NCBI RefSeq assembly: GCF_009720655.1
Contig: NZ_WNKS01000014.1
Span: 1 to 64,000 of the forward strand
DNA length: 64,000 nucleotides
Reading direction: 5' to 3'
Source: Rhodoblastus acidophilus
GTDB taxonomy: Bacteria > Pseudomonadota > Alphaproteobacteria > Rhizobiales > Beijerinckiaceae
The number at the start of each line of letters is the position of its first letter. The stretch's first letter is position 1. Positions 17,931 to 26,536 of this stretch are shown here, one piece after another. The notes under the pieces are model-generated. The model was not told the DNA's origin and made no database searches. It saw only the letters and a program-made list of their open reading frames with translations. The position numbers and the translations under genes were made by a program.

Positions 17931-19011
17931 CCCGGTCTCGATCGCCACGGCCAAGGCCGCGCTGATCGAGCAATATGCCGACCCGGTGCTCCGGCGCCGC
18001 GCCACCATGCTGTGGGGCACGCGCGGCGTCGGCAAATCCTCGATCGTCCGACAGGTCGCCGACCATTTCAAAATTCCGCTGATCGACCTGCGCCTGACCA
18101 CGATCGAGCCGGTGGACATTCGCGGCGCCATTTATGCCGATGACGCGCTGGCGAAAACCGTGTGGTTCCCGCCGGAATTCCTGCCCAACGCCGAGACGCC
18201 GGAAGGAATCCTGTTTCTCGACGAACTTACCGCCGCCGACCAACGGCTGCAAATTTCCGCCTATTCGCTGATCCTCGACCGCCGCGTCGGCAATTACGTC
18301 CTGCCGGATCGCTGGCAGGTGGTGGCCGCGGGCAACGCCAGTTTTCACGGCGCGGTCAGCCACGACATGGGCACGGCGCTGGCCGACCGCATGTTCCATT
18401 TCAATGTACAGACCGTGATCGACGCCTTTCTCGACCATGCCGGCGCGGGCAATTTCGCGCCGGAGGTCATGGCCTATTTGAAAGTGCGGCCGGACAAGCT
18501 CGACGACACCCAGGCGCAACTTGCGGGCGACCATCTGATCGGCGCGAGCCCGCGCGGCTGGGAGGATATTTCGAATGTGCTGAAGTCCGGCCTGTCCAAC
18601 GCGGCGAAACGCGTGTTCGTGCAGGGCCGCATCGGCGCCGCCAACGCTGCCGAGTTCTTCGGCGTGCTCAAGGAAATTCAGGCCGGCGCCGATGTGGTGC
18701 GCCTGCTGGCGGCGCGGCCCGGCGCGGAAACCGTCGCCCTGCTGCCCAAAACCCTCGACGCCCTCTATGGCATGATCTACGGCCTGCTGGCGGCCAGCAC
18801 CGATGAAAACACGCTTTCGCGCGCCGTGGAGATCATCGGGCAATTGCCGGAAGCTCGGGGGAGCGGGCTTCCGCTGCGCGAGGCGCAGACACTGGCGATG
18901 GAGCTGCTGATGCAGCGCGCGCTCGCTTCCGGCCTGGAGGCGGCGGTCCTCGACAGCCCCACCTACCATCGTTACGCCGATGCGCGCCGCCGCGATGGCG
19001 TCGATGCGTGA
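17905..19011 (+). CDS. MoxR-type AAA+ ATPase
   Basis: Product of 368 residues. Walker A GTRGVGKSS near residue 37, Walker B GILFLDELTAA near residue 100, and a sensor region (WQVVAAGNA) near 137, all in the MoxR pattern. The C-terminal part is helical. ATG at 17905 overlaps the preceding stop; a second ATG lies five codons on. MoxR ATPases usually work with a VWA-domain partner to remodel or activate a client; the next gene encodes such a partner and overlaps by 32 bp. Confidence 0.88.
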   Translation: MRGNPMNIPPVSIATAKAALIEQYADPVLRRRATMLWGTRGVGKSSIVRQVADHFKIPLIDLRLTTIEPVDIRGAIYADDALAKTVWFPPEFLPNAETPEGILFLDELTAADQRLQISAYSLILDRRVGNYVLPDRWQVVAAGNASFHGAVSHDMGTALADRMFHFNVQTVIDAFLDHAGAGNFAPEVMAYLKVRPDKLDDTQAQLAGDHLIGASPRGWEDISNVLKSGLSNAAKRVFVQGRIGAANAAEFFGVLKEIQAGADVVRLLAARPGAETVALLPKTLDALYGMIYGLLAASTDENTLSRAVEIIGQLPEARGSGLPLREAQTLAMELLMQRALASGLEAAVLDSPTYHRYADARRRDGVDA

Positions 19012-20338
19012 CGACCACAGGGGCGTTCGCGCGATCCAGCGCATGGTGGAATTCGCGCCCTCCACCGGCGGTCTCGCCCTGTGGGTCCGCCACCGGAACA
19101 GCGACGATCCCGCCGCGCCCATGGTGATGACCGACGGCGAGACCCTTGTGTACGGCCCCCGCTTCGACAGGCTCGCTTTGCCCGAGCAGACCGGATGGGT
19201 CGCCCACGAGGTTTTGCACGTTGCGCTGCGCCATCCGCAGCGGGCGCTCGAATTGCAGCGGCTGCTCGGCGACATCGACATGCGGCTGTTCAACATCTGC
19301 GCCGACGCCATCGTCAACAGCGCGCTGTCGCATCTGAATTGGCTCAAACTGCCGCCGACATCGGTTTTCCTCGACCAGCTTCTGGCGCAGGCGCTGGAGC
19401 GGAAACAGGATGTCGAAACCGCGCTGCTCGAATGGGACGTCGAGCGGCTCTATCGCTCCATCGACGATCGCCGCGAGACCAGCGGTCAGCAGCGGGCCGA
19501 CAGCGGCTCGACGAGCAGTCAGGACTCCCAGTCGCCGGATGGCGGTTCGCCGAAGCAGGGAGGCAGCCCGTCGCGGCCGAGCCCCCGCCAGGACGGGCCG
19601 CGCGCGGCGCAGGTGCGGGCGATGGGCGCGCAAACCGAGTCCGATCTCGCGCCGGGCCCGGAAGACACGGCGCCGGAGCTGGAGGCCGAACAGTCCCGCG
19701 AATGGAGCGAGCGCCTGCTGCGCGGCCATGCCGGCGATGGCGATTTTTCCATGCTGCGCGCCCTGATCGCCGATCTGCCGCGCACCCGCACCCCCTGGCG
19801 CCAGCTGTTGCGCACACGTCTCGCCAAGGGGCTCTCACGAAAACAATCCTTGTCGTGGTCGCGGCCGACGCGCTCCTACATCGCCAACCAGGGCCGCGCC
19901 GGCGACAAGCGCATGCCCTTCGAGCCCGGCCATTGCGCCAACAAGATGGAGCCGCGCCTCGCCGTCATCGTCGATGTCTCCGGCTCGATCGACGACGATC
20001 TGCTTGAATGTTTCGCCGACGAGATTTGCGCGATCAGCCGCCGTCAGGAGGCGGGCCTCATTCTGGTGATCGGCGATGACCAGGTCCGCCGCGTCGAGGT
20101 TTTCCAGCCGGGGCGTCTGGACCTCGGGCGCGTCGATTTTTCCGGCGGCGGCGGCACCGATTTTACGCCGTTGCTGGAGTGCGCCAACCAATATCGCCCT
20201 GATATCGGTGTGGTGCTCACCGATCTCGATGGACCCGCGCGCTTCCAGCCGGTCTGGCCGGTGATCTGGGCGGTTCCCGAAGCGAACGCTTTGGCGCAGC
20301 CGCCCTTCGGCCAGAAATTGACGCTGGAGCACGGATGA
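18980..20338 (+). CDS. DUF2201-type metallopeptidase-like protein with C-terminal VWA-like domain
   Basis: Product of 452 residues. N-terminal zincin-like domain with HEVLH at residues 76-80 followed by VALRHPQ, and a second conserved stretch FNICADAIVNSAL. The middle (about 165-235) is a low-complexity Ser/Gly/Pro/Gln linker. The C-terminal VWA-like domain (from about 324) has the metal-site motif DVSGS (DxSxS), then GGGGTDFTPLL and LTDLDGP. Starts at 18980, 18995 and 19004 are all possible inside the end of the ATPase gene; the first is reported. MoxR plus DUF2201 is a known gene pair of unknown role, related in layout to RavA-ViaA. Confidence 0.85.
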   Translation: MRAAAMASMRDDHRGVRAIQRMVEFAPSTGGLALWVRHRNSDDPAAPMVMTDGETLVYGPRFDRLALPEQTGWVAHEVLHVALRHPQRALELQRLLGDIDMRLFNICADAIVNSALSHLNWLKLPPTSVFLDQLLAQALERKQDVETALLEWDVERLYRSIDDRRETSGQQRADSGSTSSQDSQSPDGGSPKQGGSPSRPSPRQDGPRAAQVRAMGAQTESDLAPGPEDTAPELEAEQSREWSERLLRGHAGDGDFSMLRALIADLPRTRTPWRQLLRTRLAKGLSRKQSLSWSRPTRSYIANQGRAGDKRMPFEPGHCANKMEPRLAVIVDVSGSIDDDLLECFADEICAISRRQEAGLILVIGDDQVRRVEVFQPGRLDLGRVDFSGGGGTDFTPLLECANQYRPDIGVVLTDLDGPARFQPVWPVIWAVPEANALAQPPFGQKLTLEHG

Positions 20339-20434
20339 TCGTCGCCGATGGGTGTCGAACTTGGGCCTGACTTTTTGGGTAAGCGAGCGTAGGCTGACTT
20401 AGCATTAGCGCGACGTCGAGCCGGGATTGCTCTC

Positions 20435-20823
20435 ATGCAGGACAACAAGCGCTCGTCCTTGTCTCGCAATGTGATTATGGCCACCAGCGCGGTCATTGTC
20501 GCATTGGCCGTTCTGTGGAATTTGGACATATGGCCTGTCCTGAGCGTTTACGTGGCTAGCATGGCCCTCGCGCTCGGCGGCACATCCTCGTCGCCTTCCT
20601 CGGATGGCGGGTTCCCTACTGGCTCGGCGCCGATCTGGCGCTCCCGACAGGCGTGTCCATTTCCGTGCTCGCGGGCGTCGGTCTTTGCGCGGCCCTGGGC
20701 TTCGGAGTTTTCTTCCTGGCGACGGCGTTGATCGGTCTGGCCATTCCGGCGTGGACAATCCTGCCGCTCGGCGCCGTGCTGGTTCTGGTGGTCGCGGCTT
20801 TTGATTTTTTCGATTGGTGGTGA
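20435..20823 (+). pseudogene. Frameshifted small membrane protein
   Basis: Translation from the ATG at 20435 gives MQDNKRSSLSRNVIMATSA, a helix (VIVALAVLWNLDIWPVLSVY) and ALALGG near 20580. There the frame turns into low-complexity Ser/Pro sequence, while the frame one base back continues as hydrophobic protein (HILVAFLGWRVPYWLGADL... ending AAFDFFDWW) to a TGA at 20821. The two halves join into one 3-4 helix protein of about 129 residues if one base is restored near 20580. The downstream half has no start codon of its own. Either a recent pseudogene or a sequencing error. Confidence 0.65.
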
Positions 20824-20991
20824 GCCGCGCCTGCAACTTCCGGTCGTCGTTGTTGACTTGCAACAATGCGGATTCTCGCCTGCTTGCTAATGTTAACATC
20901 AAGGTTGCGGGCGTCGGCAATCAGATCGCGATCATCCCGCTGCCGAGTTTCGCGCCGGGAGCGCCCGGCGCACCCGAGTGAGGAGCGCGTC

Positions 20992-21276
20992 ATGTTTTCC
21001 GCCTCGAAACTCATCTTGACAGGTCTGGTCCTCGCATTCGCCGTCACCATTGCGCCGGGCGCGCTGCAACCCGTTCGAGCCCAGGCGGGCATGAGCTGCG
21101 GCGAACTTTGGTACGCGCGCAACAAGATCTATGCGCGTAACGGTTATTGTTTCAAGACGCCGCGCGCCATTTCCGTGTTTGGCGAGGGTTGCTTCCCACC
21201 CTTCGGCCGCTTGAGCGGCTGGGAGAAAGACCGCGTCGACGAAATCCAAATGTGGGAAGCCCGCAAGGGCTGCTGA
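20992..21276 (+). CDS. Small exported YARHG-domain protein
   Basis: Product of 94 residues, preceded by GAGGAGCG. Signal peptide through about residue 32 (LILTGLVLAFAVTIAPGALQ, ending VRAQA). The mature part contains CGELWYARNKIYARNGYCF, the signature of the YARHG domain found in periplasmic proteins, and ends with WEARKGC. Two or more Cys suggest a disulfide. Role unknown. Confidence 0.8.
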   Translation: MFSASKLILTGLVLAFAVTIAPGALQPVRAQAGMSCGELWYARNKIYARNGYCFKTPRAISVFGEGCFPPFGRLSGWEKDRVDEIQMWEARKGC

Positions 21277-21311
21277 ACCGTTCGGTGAACTCCCGATCGC
21301 CGAACGGGCTT

Positions 21312-21399
21312 TCGTCTTTTGTTTCTGCGCGTCTTCGTTGATGCGGCCCTTCGGGTCTTCATGCGAACCAGCATTCGCTTCGCTCGAAGACGCTGTAAA
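21312..21399. repeat. Degenerate right half of a CTAGAGC-type repeat
   Basis: The stretch from about 21360 (ATGCGAACCAGCATTCGC and the following CTTCGCTCGAAGACGCTGT) matches the right part of the repeats at 54430-54471 and 61085-61127; the left hairpin is missing. It lies just upstream of the M15 peptidase gene and may affect its leader. Confidence 0.5.
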
Positions 21400-21425
21400 A
21401 ACCGGCGCCAAGCTGGGAGGCAATC

Positions 21426-22178
21426 ATGCTCGTCTGTCCCACACGGTCGGCGGTCGCCATGCTTTTCGCCGCATTGCTGTTGGCGCACGGCGCTTCGGCG
21501 GAGGGCGCGCTGGACAAGCTGGTCGCCGCCTATCCTGCCTTTCTCGTCGGCCATGACAGTCAGACGCTGCAATGGAAGGATGGAACGCGAATGCCGGTCT
21601 CCGACGGCAAGGCGGACAAGGCGTTTGACCAGAAACTGCGCCATCCCAGCCTCCTCGACCAGATGGAATTGCCCTATCCCAGGGGGCCGCTCGCTGCGCC
21701 GCCCGGACCTCAGGACGATCCCGGCCGATTCCGTAACGTCGCCTTCTTCGACAAGATCTATGGCGACTGCTCGAAGGGGCAGGTTGAGAAGAAATTGGTC
21801 ACAGTACCCTGGTTGCCGAAATCTGGTGGCGGTGTCGTAAAAATCACCTCGGTCAATGGCGTGGCGGAAAAATTGCGCGCTGTGTCGGAGGAACTCGACG
21901 CTCTTCCGTCCGCGTTGAAAACTTATGCATTTCCGAGCGCTGGGACCTACAATTGCCGCGTGGTGAAGGACACCGGCAACCGCAGCATGCACGCTTGGGG
22001 GGCCGCCATCGACCTGAACACCAAGCACGCGGACTATTGGATGTGGAGCAAGGGCGGATACCGCAACCGCATGCCCGCCGAGATCGTCGCCATTTTCGAG
22101 AAGCACGGTTTCATCTGGGGCGGCAAATGGGGTCATTACGACACCATGCATTTCGAATACCGGCCCGAGCTGTTCTGA
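21426..22178 (+). CDS. M15-family (VanY-like) D-alanyl-D-alanine carboxypeptidase
   Basis: Product of 250 residues with a signal peptide (AVAMLFAALLLAHGASAEG). The C-terminal half carries SMHAWGAAIDLN, i.e. the SxHxxGxAxD zinc motif, and WGHYDTMHFEYRP with the third zinc His. The N-terminal 100 residues are family-specific. A periplasmic enzyme trimming peptidoglycan stem peptides is expected; substrate choice cannot be told. Confidence 0.85.
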   Translation: MLVCPTRSAVAMLFAALLLAHGASAEGALDKLVAAYPAFLVGHDSQTLQWKDGTRMPVSDGKADKAFDQKLRHPSLLDQMELPYPRGPLAAPPGPQDDPGRFRNVAFFDKIYGDCSKGQVEKKLVTVPWLPKSGGGVVKITSVNGVAEKLRAVSEELDALPSALKTYAFPSAGTYNCRVVKDTGNRSMHAWGAAIDLNTKHADYWMWSKGGYRNRMPAEIVAIFEKHGFIWGGKWGHYDTMHFEYRPELF

Positions 22179-22389
22179 AACGCCTTAGGTGAACTTCCAC
22201 TGCGCTTGCGCAAGCTTTCGTCAAGCTCCGGCTTGCATTCCATGTCGCCGCGTTATAAGACCAAATCCATGGAATTTCGTTGGTCCGTTAGGACGGCGAA
22301 CCGGTCGATGCGGAAGCGCACCCGCCTTGCTTTACTCTTTCGCGACTGATCCTATCTAAGCTCCGAACCAATGCGCGGGCGCTGCGGAG

Positions 22390-22518
22390 TTATACGATTT
22401 CCGAAGGATCAGTTCGGAAATCGTATTCCGCTCGCGCGGAAATCCGCCCTTCGCCTGAAGGATTTCCGCGCGATTTCGTTTTCGCGGATCGCGAAGCGAT
22501 CTTGCGGAAACCGTATTA
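22390..22518. repeat. 123-bp three-hairpin mobile element with 3-bp target duplication (TTA)
   Basis: The element itself is 22393-22515. It begins TACGATTTCCG and ends CGGAAACCGTA (inverted tips) and is flanked by TTA on both sides (22390-22392, 22516-22518). Inside are three consecutive hairpins: around AAGGATCAGTT, around CCGCCCTTCGCCTGAAGG, and around GGATCGCGAAGCGATC. The same 123 bp occurs in reverse orientation at 34457-34579. Located between the M15 peptidase gene and fpr, ending 10 bp before the fpr start codon. Confidence 0.88.
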
Positions 22519-22528
22519 CAGGAGACGC

Positions 22529-23353
22529 ATGACGATGACCAATGCCGAAGCGACCGTCACCGCCCCAAAGAAAAAGGCCGGCGGCGCCTTCAACCGGGAG
22601 ACCGTGCTGGAGGTCCAGCACTACACCGACCGTCTCTTCCGCTTCCGCACCACGCGCGATTCCGCCTTCCGCTTTATCAATGGCCAGTTCGCCATGATGG
22701 GCCTCGAAGTCGACGGCAAGCCGCTGCTGCGCGCCTATTCCATGGCCAGCGCCAATTACGAGGAAGACCTCGAATTCTTCTCGATCAAGGTTCCTGAGGG
22801 TCCGCTGACCTCGCATCTCGCCCATCTGAAGCCCGGCGACGAGGTTTTGGTGGGCCGCAAGCCCACGGGCACGCTGGTGCAGTCGAACCTGCTGCCGGGC
22901 AAGCGCCTCTACATGTTTTCGACGGGAACCGGCATCGCGCCCTTCTCCAGCATCATCAAGGACCCCGAGGTTTACGACCTCTACGATCATCTGATCTTGA
23001 TCCATGGCTGCCGCGAGGTCGCCGAGCTGAAATATGGCCTCGACATCGTCGAAGCCGCCCGCAACAACGAGTTTTTTGGCGAAATCGTGCAAGAGAAACT
23101 CCTGCACTATCCTACGGTCACCCGCGAGCCCTACAAATATCAGGGCCGCTGCACCGATCTGATGGAATCTGGCAAACTCTTCGCCGATCTCGGCCAGCCC
23201 ATGATCAATCCCGAGGAGGACCGCGTGATGATCTGCGGCAATCCCGGCCTGCTGCGCGATCTCGTCAAGATGCTCGAAGCGCGCGGTTTCAGGGAGGGCT
23301 CGGGCGGCGAGCCCGCCTCCTATGTGATCGAAAAGGCTTTTGCGGAAACCTGA
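22529..23353 (+). CDS. fpr: Ferredoxin/flavodoxin-NADP(+) reductase
   Basis: Product of 274 residues. The FAD-binding barrel contains RAYSMAS (the RxYS motif) and a GPLTSHLAHLKPGDE loop; the NADP domain has STGTGIAPFSSII and MICGNPGLLRDL. ATG at 22529 is preceded by AGGAGA at ideal spacing; the sequence before it belongs to the inserted repeat. Reduces ferredoxin or flavodoxin with NADPH, or the reverse. Closed by a strong terminator at 23368. Confidence 0.92.
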   Translation: MTMTNAEATVTAPKKKAGGAFNRETVLEVQHYTDRLFRFRTTRDSAFRFINGQFAMMGLEVDGKPLLRAYSMASANYEEDLEFFSIKVPEGPLTSHLAHLKPGDEVLVGRKPTGTLVQSNLLPGKRLYMFSTGTGIAPFSSIIKDPEVYDLYDHLILIHGCREVAELKYGLDIVEAARNNEFFGEIVQEKLLHYPTVTREPYKYQGRCTDLMESGKLFADLGQPMINPEEDRVMICGNPGLLRDLVKMLEARGFREGSGGEPASYVIEKAFAET

Positions 23354-23367
23354 ATTCAGCGAGCCTG

Positions 23368-23407
23368 AAAAAAAGCCCCCCGCAACATTGGCGGGGGGCT
23401 TTTTTTA
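23368..23407. terminator. Bidirectional rho-independent terminator
   Basis: A-run, AGCCCCCCGC stem, loop AACATTG, GCGGGGGGCT stem, T-run. It lies between the convergent fpr gene and the ArsC-like gene and has U-tracts in both directions. Confidence 0.92.
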
Positions 23408-23812
23408 TTCGTCGTGCATCCAGAATTCGGAGATGACGTCCGGCTCATGCAGGGGGATGGATTTTCGCGCGAGGAATCTCGGCCATTCCTCGTCGCTGAG
23501 ATCGGCGGCGCAGCGGCCCGCGCAATTCACCAGCGGCGTGCGGATCAGCGCGAAGTCCGCGCTCATCGCGACGAGCGCCCCCTGGGCGTTCATTTTGCGC
23601 GGATCGATGTCACCCGATAGGATTTTTGGCGCCTTGGGGTCGAACCATTCCGCCACCGGTCTGGTGTCGAAATACGGCCGCAGCAGCGCTGATGTCCAAA
23701 TCTCCTCGTCGATGTCGCGGATTTCGATTTCATAGCCCTTGTCGGCAAGCGTCTTATTGTAAGAGAACGCGCTTGTTTCGCCTGGCTTCACATAGAACGT
23801 GATTTTCGGCAT
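23405..23812 (-). CDS. ArsC-like protein related to nitrogenase-associated proteins
   Basis: Product of 135 residues with a thioredoxin/ArsC-type start (ITFYVKPGETSAFSYNKTLA) and the RPYFDTRPVAEWFDPKAP segment typical of the nitrogenase-associated ArsC-like family. The catalytic Cys of ArsC-type proteins (KPGC) is replaced by Glu (KPGE), so arsenate reduction is unlikely. Two Cys occur later in VNCAGRCAA. No nif gene is in the window. Its stop codon lies in the shared terminator. Function unknown. Confidence 0.7.
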   Translation of the reverse strand: MPKITFYVKPGETSAFSYNKTLADKGYEIEIRDIDEEIWTSALLRPYFDTRPVAEWFDPKAPKILSGDIDPRKMNAQGALVAMSADFALIRTPLVNCAGRCAADLSDEEWPRFLARKSIPLHEPDVISEFWMHDE

Positions 23813-24003
23813 GGGAAAGTCTCCCTGACATTGCGCGATGAACCATGCAAAATTGGCGCCGCGCGAAGGCGAACAATACTTGCGCTGGACGACGGTAATG
23901 TGAATCGGCAGCGCGCGCCGAGCGATTGCTCTTCGACTTTACTGCGGAAACACCAGGGTTTTCGCGCCTGAGAACCGAAAAACGCCGGGGTGCGCGAAAC
24001 GGT

Positions 24004-24894
24004 TCAGGCGCGGCGCCAAACTTCGTTTGGCTGTTGTGTGGCGATGACGTGGAACTGTCCGTCGGGCCCCAGCTGGCGCACGGATATGTGCAGGCGCCGC
24101 AATTTTGGGTCGATGTCGATCAAATAATAGGCGGCGCGCCGGGTGGGATTGCGGCCGATCGACGAGGCTGAGCCGATGCCGAGCACGGGGATGGGGCCGG
24201 CGGGGCCGATCATGCTTTTTCGCGTGATGCTGTGGGCATGGCCGTGCAGCACGAGTTCCGCGCCGTGTCGCGCCAGCACGTCGGCGAAGTCGCGATGGTC
24301 CTGCAAGTTGCGGATCGCGCCGCCGCCGTCCACGGGCGGATGGTGGAGCAGCACCACGCGCATGTCGCCGCGCGTCGCCGCGAGCATGTCCTCCAGACGG
24401 TCCAGCTGGGCCGCGCCAAGTTTTCCCGCGGCGACGAAAGGCAGGGTCGGCACGCCCGAGCACAGGCCGATAATGGCCACGCCCTCGCGCCGGCGCAGAA
24501 ACGGAAATTTTCCGTCCTCATCGTCGCCGATGATCCAGGGTCGCCATTCGCGCACCATGTGGCGGACGGAGGCGCGCAGATAGGCGTCGTGATTGCCCGG
24601 CGCCAGGCTCACGTCGGCCGGCTCGCCAAGCGTGCGCATCCATTGCGCGGCGAAGGAGAATTCGCCGGGCAGACCGATGTTGCAGATGTCGCCCGTCAGC
24701 GCCACGTGGTCCGGCTTGTGGGCGCGCAAGTCGGCCACCAGCGCCGTCAGCGCGTCCATATCGTGGGCGCGATGGCGGCCGCGCCGCCAATTGATGTAGC
24801 CTGTGGCGCGTTTGCCCAAGAGTTCGCGCCATTTCGGCCGGGGCAGGGGGCCGATATGCGGATCGGAGAGGTGGGCGAGCCGAAAGATAGCCAT
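24004..24894 (-). CDS. Calcineurin-like metallophosphoesterase
   Basis: Product of 296 residues with all family metal motifs: HLSDPHIG, ALTGDICN, PGNHDAY, LHHPP and LHGHAHS. Resembles CpdA-like cytoplasmic phosphodiesterases, but substrate is not predictable. The ATG at 24894 overlaps the mbfA stop (ATGA), so the pair is one transcription unit. Confidence 0.88.
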   Translation of the reverse strand: MAIFRLAHLSDPHIGPLPRPKWRELLGKRATGYINWRRGRHRAHDMDALTALVADLRAHKPDHVALTGDICNIGLPGEFSFAAQWMRTLGEPADVSLAPGNHDAYLRASVRHMVREWRPWIIGDDEDGKFPFLRRREGVAIIGLCSGVPTLPFVAAGKLGAAQLDRLEDMLAATRGDMRVVLLHHPPVDGGGAIRNLQDHRDFADVLARHGAELVLHGHAHSITRKSMIGPAGPIPVLGIGSASSIGRNPTRRAAYYLIDIDPKLRRLHISVRQLGPDGQFHVIATQQPNEVWRRA

Positions 24895-25871
24895 CACGCG
24901 CCGCCAATCAAAATGCCGGTGAAAAGGACGACCACGCCGCCGACCACGATTTGCCCTACCGCCTTGAGGAAGGGCGTGTCCATGTAGCGCGCCCGGATCC
25001 AGGCGATGGCCCAAAGTTCGACGAAGACGACGGCGGCGGCGATGCTCGTTGCGGTCCAGAAGGCGTTCGGCCAGGAATCCGGCACGAGAAAGGGGAGCGT
25101 ATGCCCCAGCCCGCCCAATGTCGTCATCACCCCGCACACCGCGCCGCGTAAAAGCGGCGCGCCGCGTCCGGTGATCGAACCGTCATCGGACAGGGCTTCG
25201 GCAAAACCCATGGAGATGCCGGCGCCGAGCGACGCGGCGAGTCCGACCAGAAAGGTGGAAAAATTGTTGTGGGTGGCGAAGGCGGCGGCGAACAGCGGCG
25301 CCAGTGTCGAAACCGAGCCATCCATCAGCCCGGCGAGGCCCGGCTGCACAAATTGCAGCACGAAGAATTTGTGCGCGGTGCGGCCTTCCTCGTCGCGCGC
25401 GGATTCGGTGAGGATGGCCTCCGAAAGGGCGTTGGCCTTCTGGCCGTGGCTGCGCTCGACAAGCGCCAGATCGCCCAACAGCTTGCGCACGCCGACATCC
25501 TGCGAGGCCTCGGCGGCCTGGACATAAAAGCGCTGGGCGTCCTTCTCCATCGCTTCCGCCTGGGCGCGGATCGTGTCGAGCGGCAGGTTCTTCATCAGCC
25601 AGGTGGGGCGGCGGCTGTAATAGCCCGCGACATCCTCGCGGCGAATCGCCGGGAGGTTTTCGCAGAACCGCTGACGGTAGATTTCAAGCAATTGCCGGCG
25701 ATGGCCGTCTTCTTCCTCAGCCATTTCGGCGAAGACTTTTGAGGTCGCCGGGTAACGTTCCGCCAGTTCTTCGGAAAAGGAGATGTAGATTCGGCTGTCT
25801 TCCTCTTCCGAGGCGATGGCGATCGCCAGGATTTCGCGCTCGGTCAGGTCCGAGAATTTCTTCAGGGCCAA
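24894..25871 (-). CDS. mbfA: Membrane-bound ferritin-like iron exporter MbfA
   Basis: Product of 325 residues. N-terminal ferritin-like four-helix domain (about 1-165) with ExxH-type iron ligands (SEEEDSRIYISF, then AEEEDGHRRQLLE and VERSHGQKANAL), fused to a C-terminal VIT1/CCC1-type membrane domain (about 175-325; VQPGLAGLMDGSVSTLAPLF and SLGAGISMGFAEALSDDG). This architecture is MbfA of Bradyrhizobium and Agrobacterium, an iron and peroxide-protection exporter under Irr control in those genera. I could not find a clear Irr box in the 94 bp upstream. Confidence 0.9.
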   Translation of the reverse strand: MALKKFSDLTEREILAIAIASEEEDSRIYISFSEELAERYPATSKVFAEMAEEEDGHRRQLLEIYRQRFCENLPAIRREDVAGYYSRRPTWLMKNLPLDTIRAQAEAMEKDAQRFYVQAAEASQDVGVRKLLGDLALVERSHGQKANALSEAILTESARDEEGRTAHKFFVLQFVQPGLAGLMDGSVSTLAPLFAAAFATHNNFSTFLVGLAASLGAGISMGFAEALSDDGSITGRGAPLLRGAVCGVMTTLGGLGHTLPFLVPDSWPNAFWTATSIAAAVVFVELWAIAWIRARYMDTPFLKAVGQIVVGGVVVLFTGILIGGA

Positions 25872-25965
25872 TCGTTTCTCCTTGCGCGCCGCGGCGGAAT
25901 TCGGTTTGCAATTTGGCAGGATTTTCGCCGCATGATCGCGAATCAGAACATATAGGTGGTGTGGG

Positions 25966-26466
25966 ATGACCTGTGCGGAAATTACGGGAGAGATGGTCCC
26001 GGCTCAAGCCCCTTGGCAGCGCTTCGTTCGCCTGGGACAGCGCGTCGCCGGATTGCTGTTGCGTCCCAAAACTCTGGGCGTGCGCGCCGTCGCACTGGAC
26101 GACCAGAACCGCGTCTTCCTAGTGCGCCACACCTATTTGCCCGGCTTCTGCCTCCCCGGCGGCGGCGTCGAAGCGCGCGAAACAGCGCTGCGTTCGCTGG
26201 AGCGCGAGCTTGACGAGGAAGGTGGGCTGGAGACCACCGGCCCGGCGCGGCTGGTCGGCTTCTATTACAATCCAAAACACTCCTCGCGCGACCATGTCGT
26301 GCTCTATCTCGTCCGCGCGCGCCAGACAAAACCGCGCCCGGCCGACTGGGAGATCGCCGAATGCGGGTTCTTTCCGCTCGACGCGCTGCCGGAAAACACA
26401 ACCCCCGCGACGCGCGCCCATATCCAGGAAGCGTTGGGATTTTCGCAGCCCTCATTGCATTGGTGA
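25966..26466 (+). CDS. Nudix hydrolase
   Basis: Product of 166 residues with a perfect Nudix box (G-x5-E-x7-RE-L-D-EE-G-G-L) at about residues 64-86. N-terminal helix-rich lead-in, then beta strands (GVRAVALDDQNRVFLVRHTY). Would hydrolyse a nucleoside-diphosphate-linked substrate. Divergent from mbfA and 70 bp upstream of ppc on the same strand. Confidence 0.9.
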   Translation: MTCAEITGEMVPAQAPWQRFVRLGQRVAGLLLRPKTLGVRAVALDDQNRVFLVRHTYLPGFCLPGGGVEARETALRSLERELDEEGGLETTGPARLVGFYYNPKHSSRDHVVLYLVRARQTKPRPADWEIAECGFFPLDALPENTTPATRAHIQEALGFSQPSLHW

Positions 26467-26536
26467 GTTGCCCAACCATCCGACTTTCGTATGATGCAGG
26501 CGCCGCGTCGTGCGGCGGCTGCATGATCGGGACGAG

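Noticed and set aside
20560-20600. Programmed frameshift at the split membrane gene
   Set aside because: No slippery heptamer or downstream stimulatory structure is evident; simple mutation or error is more likely.
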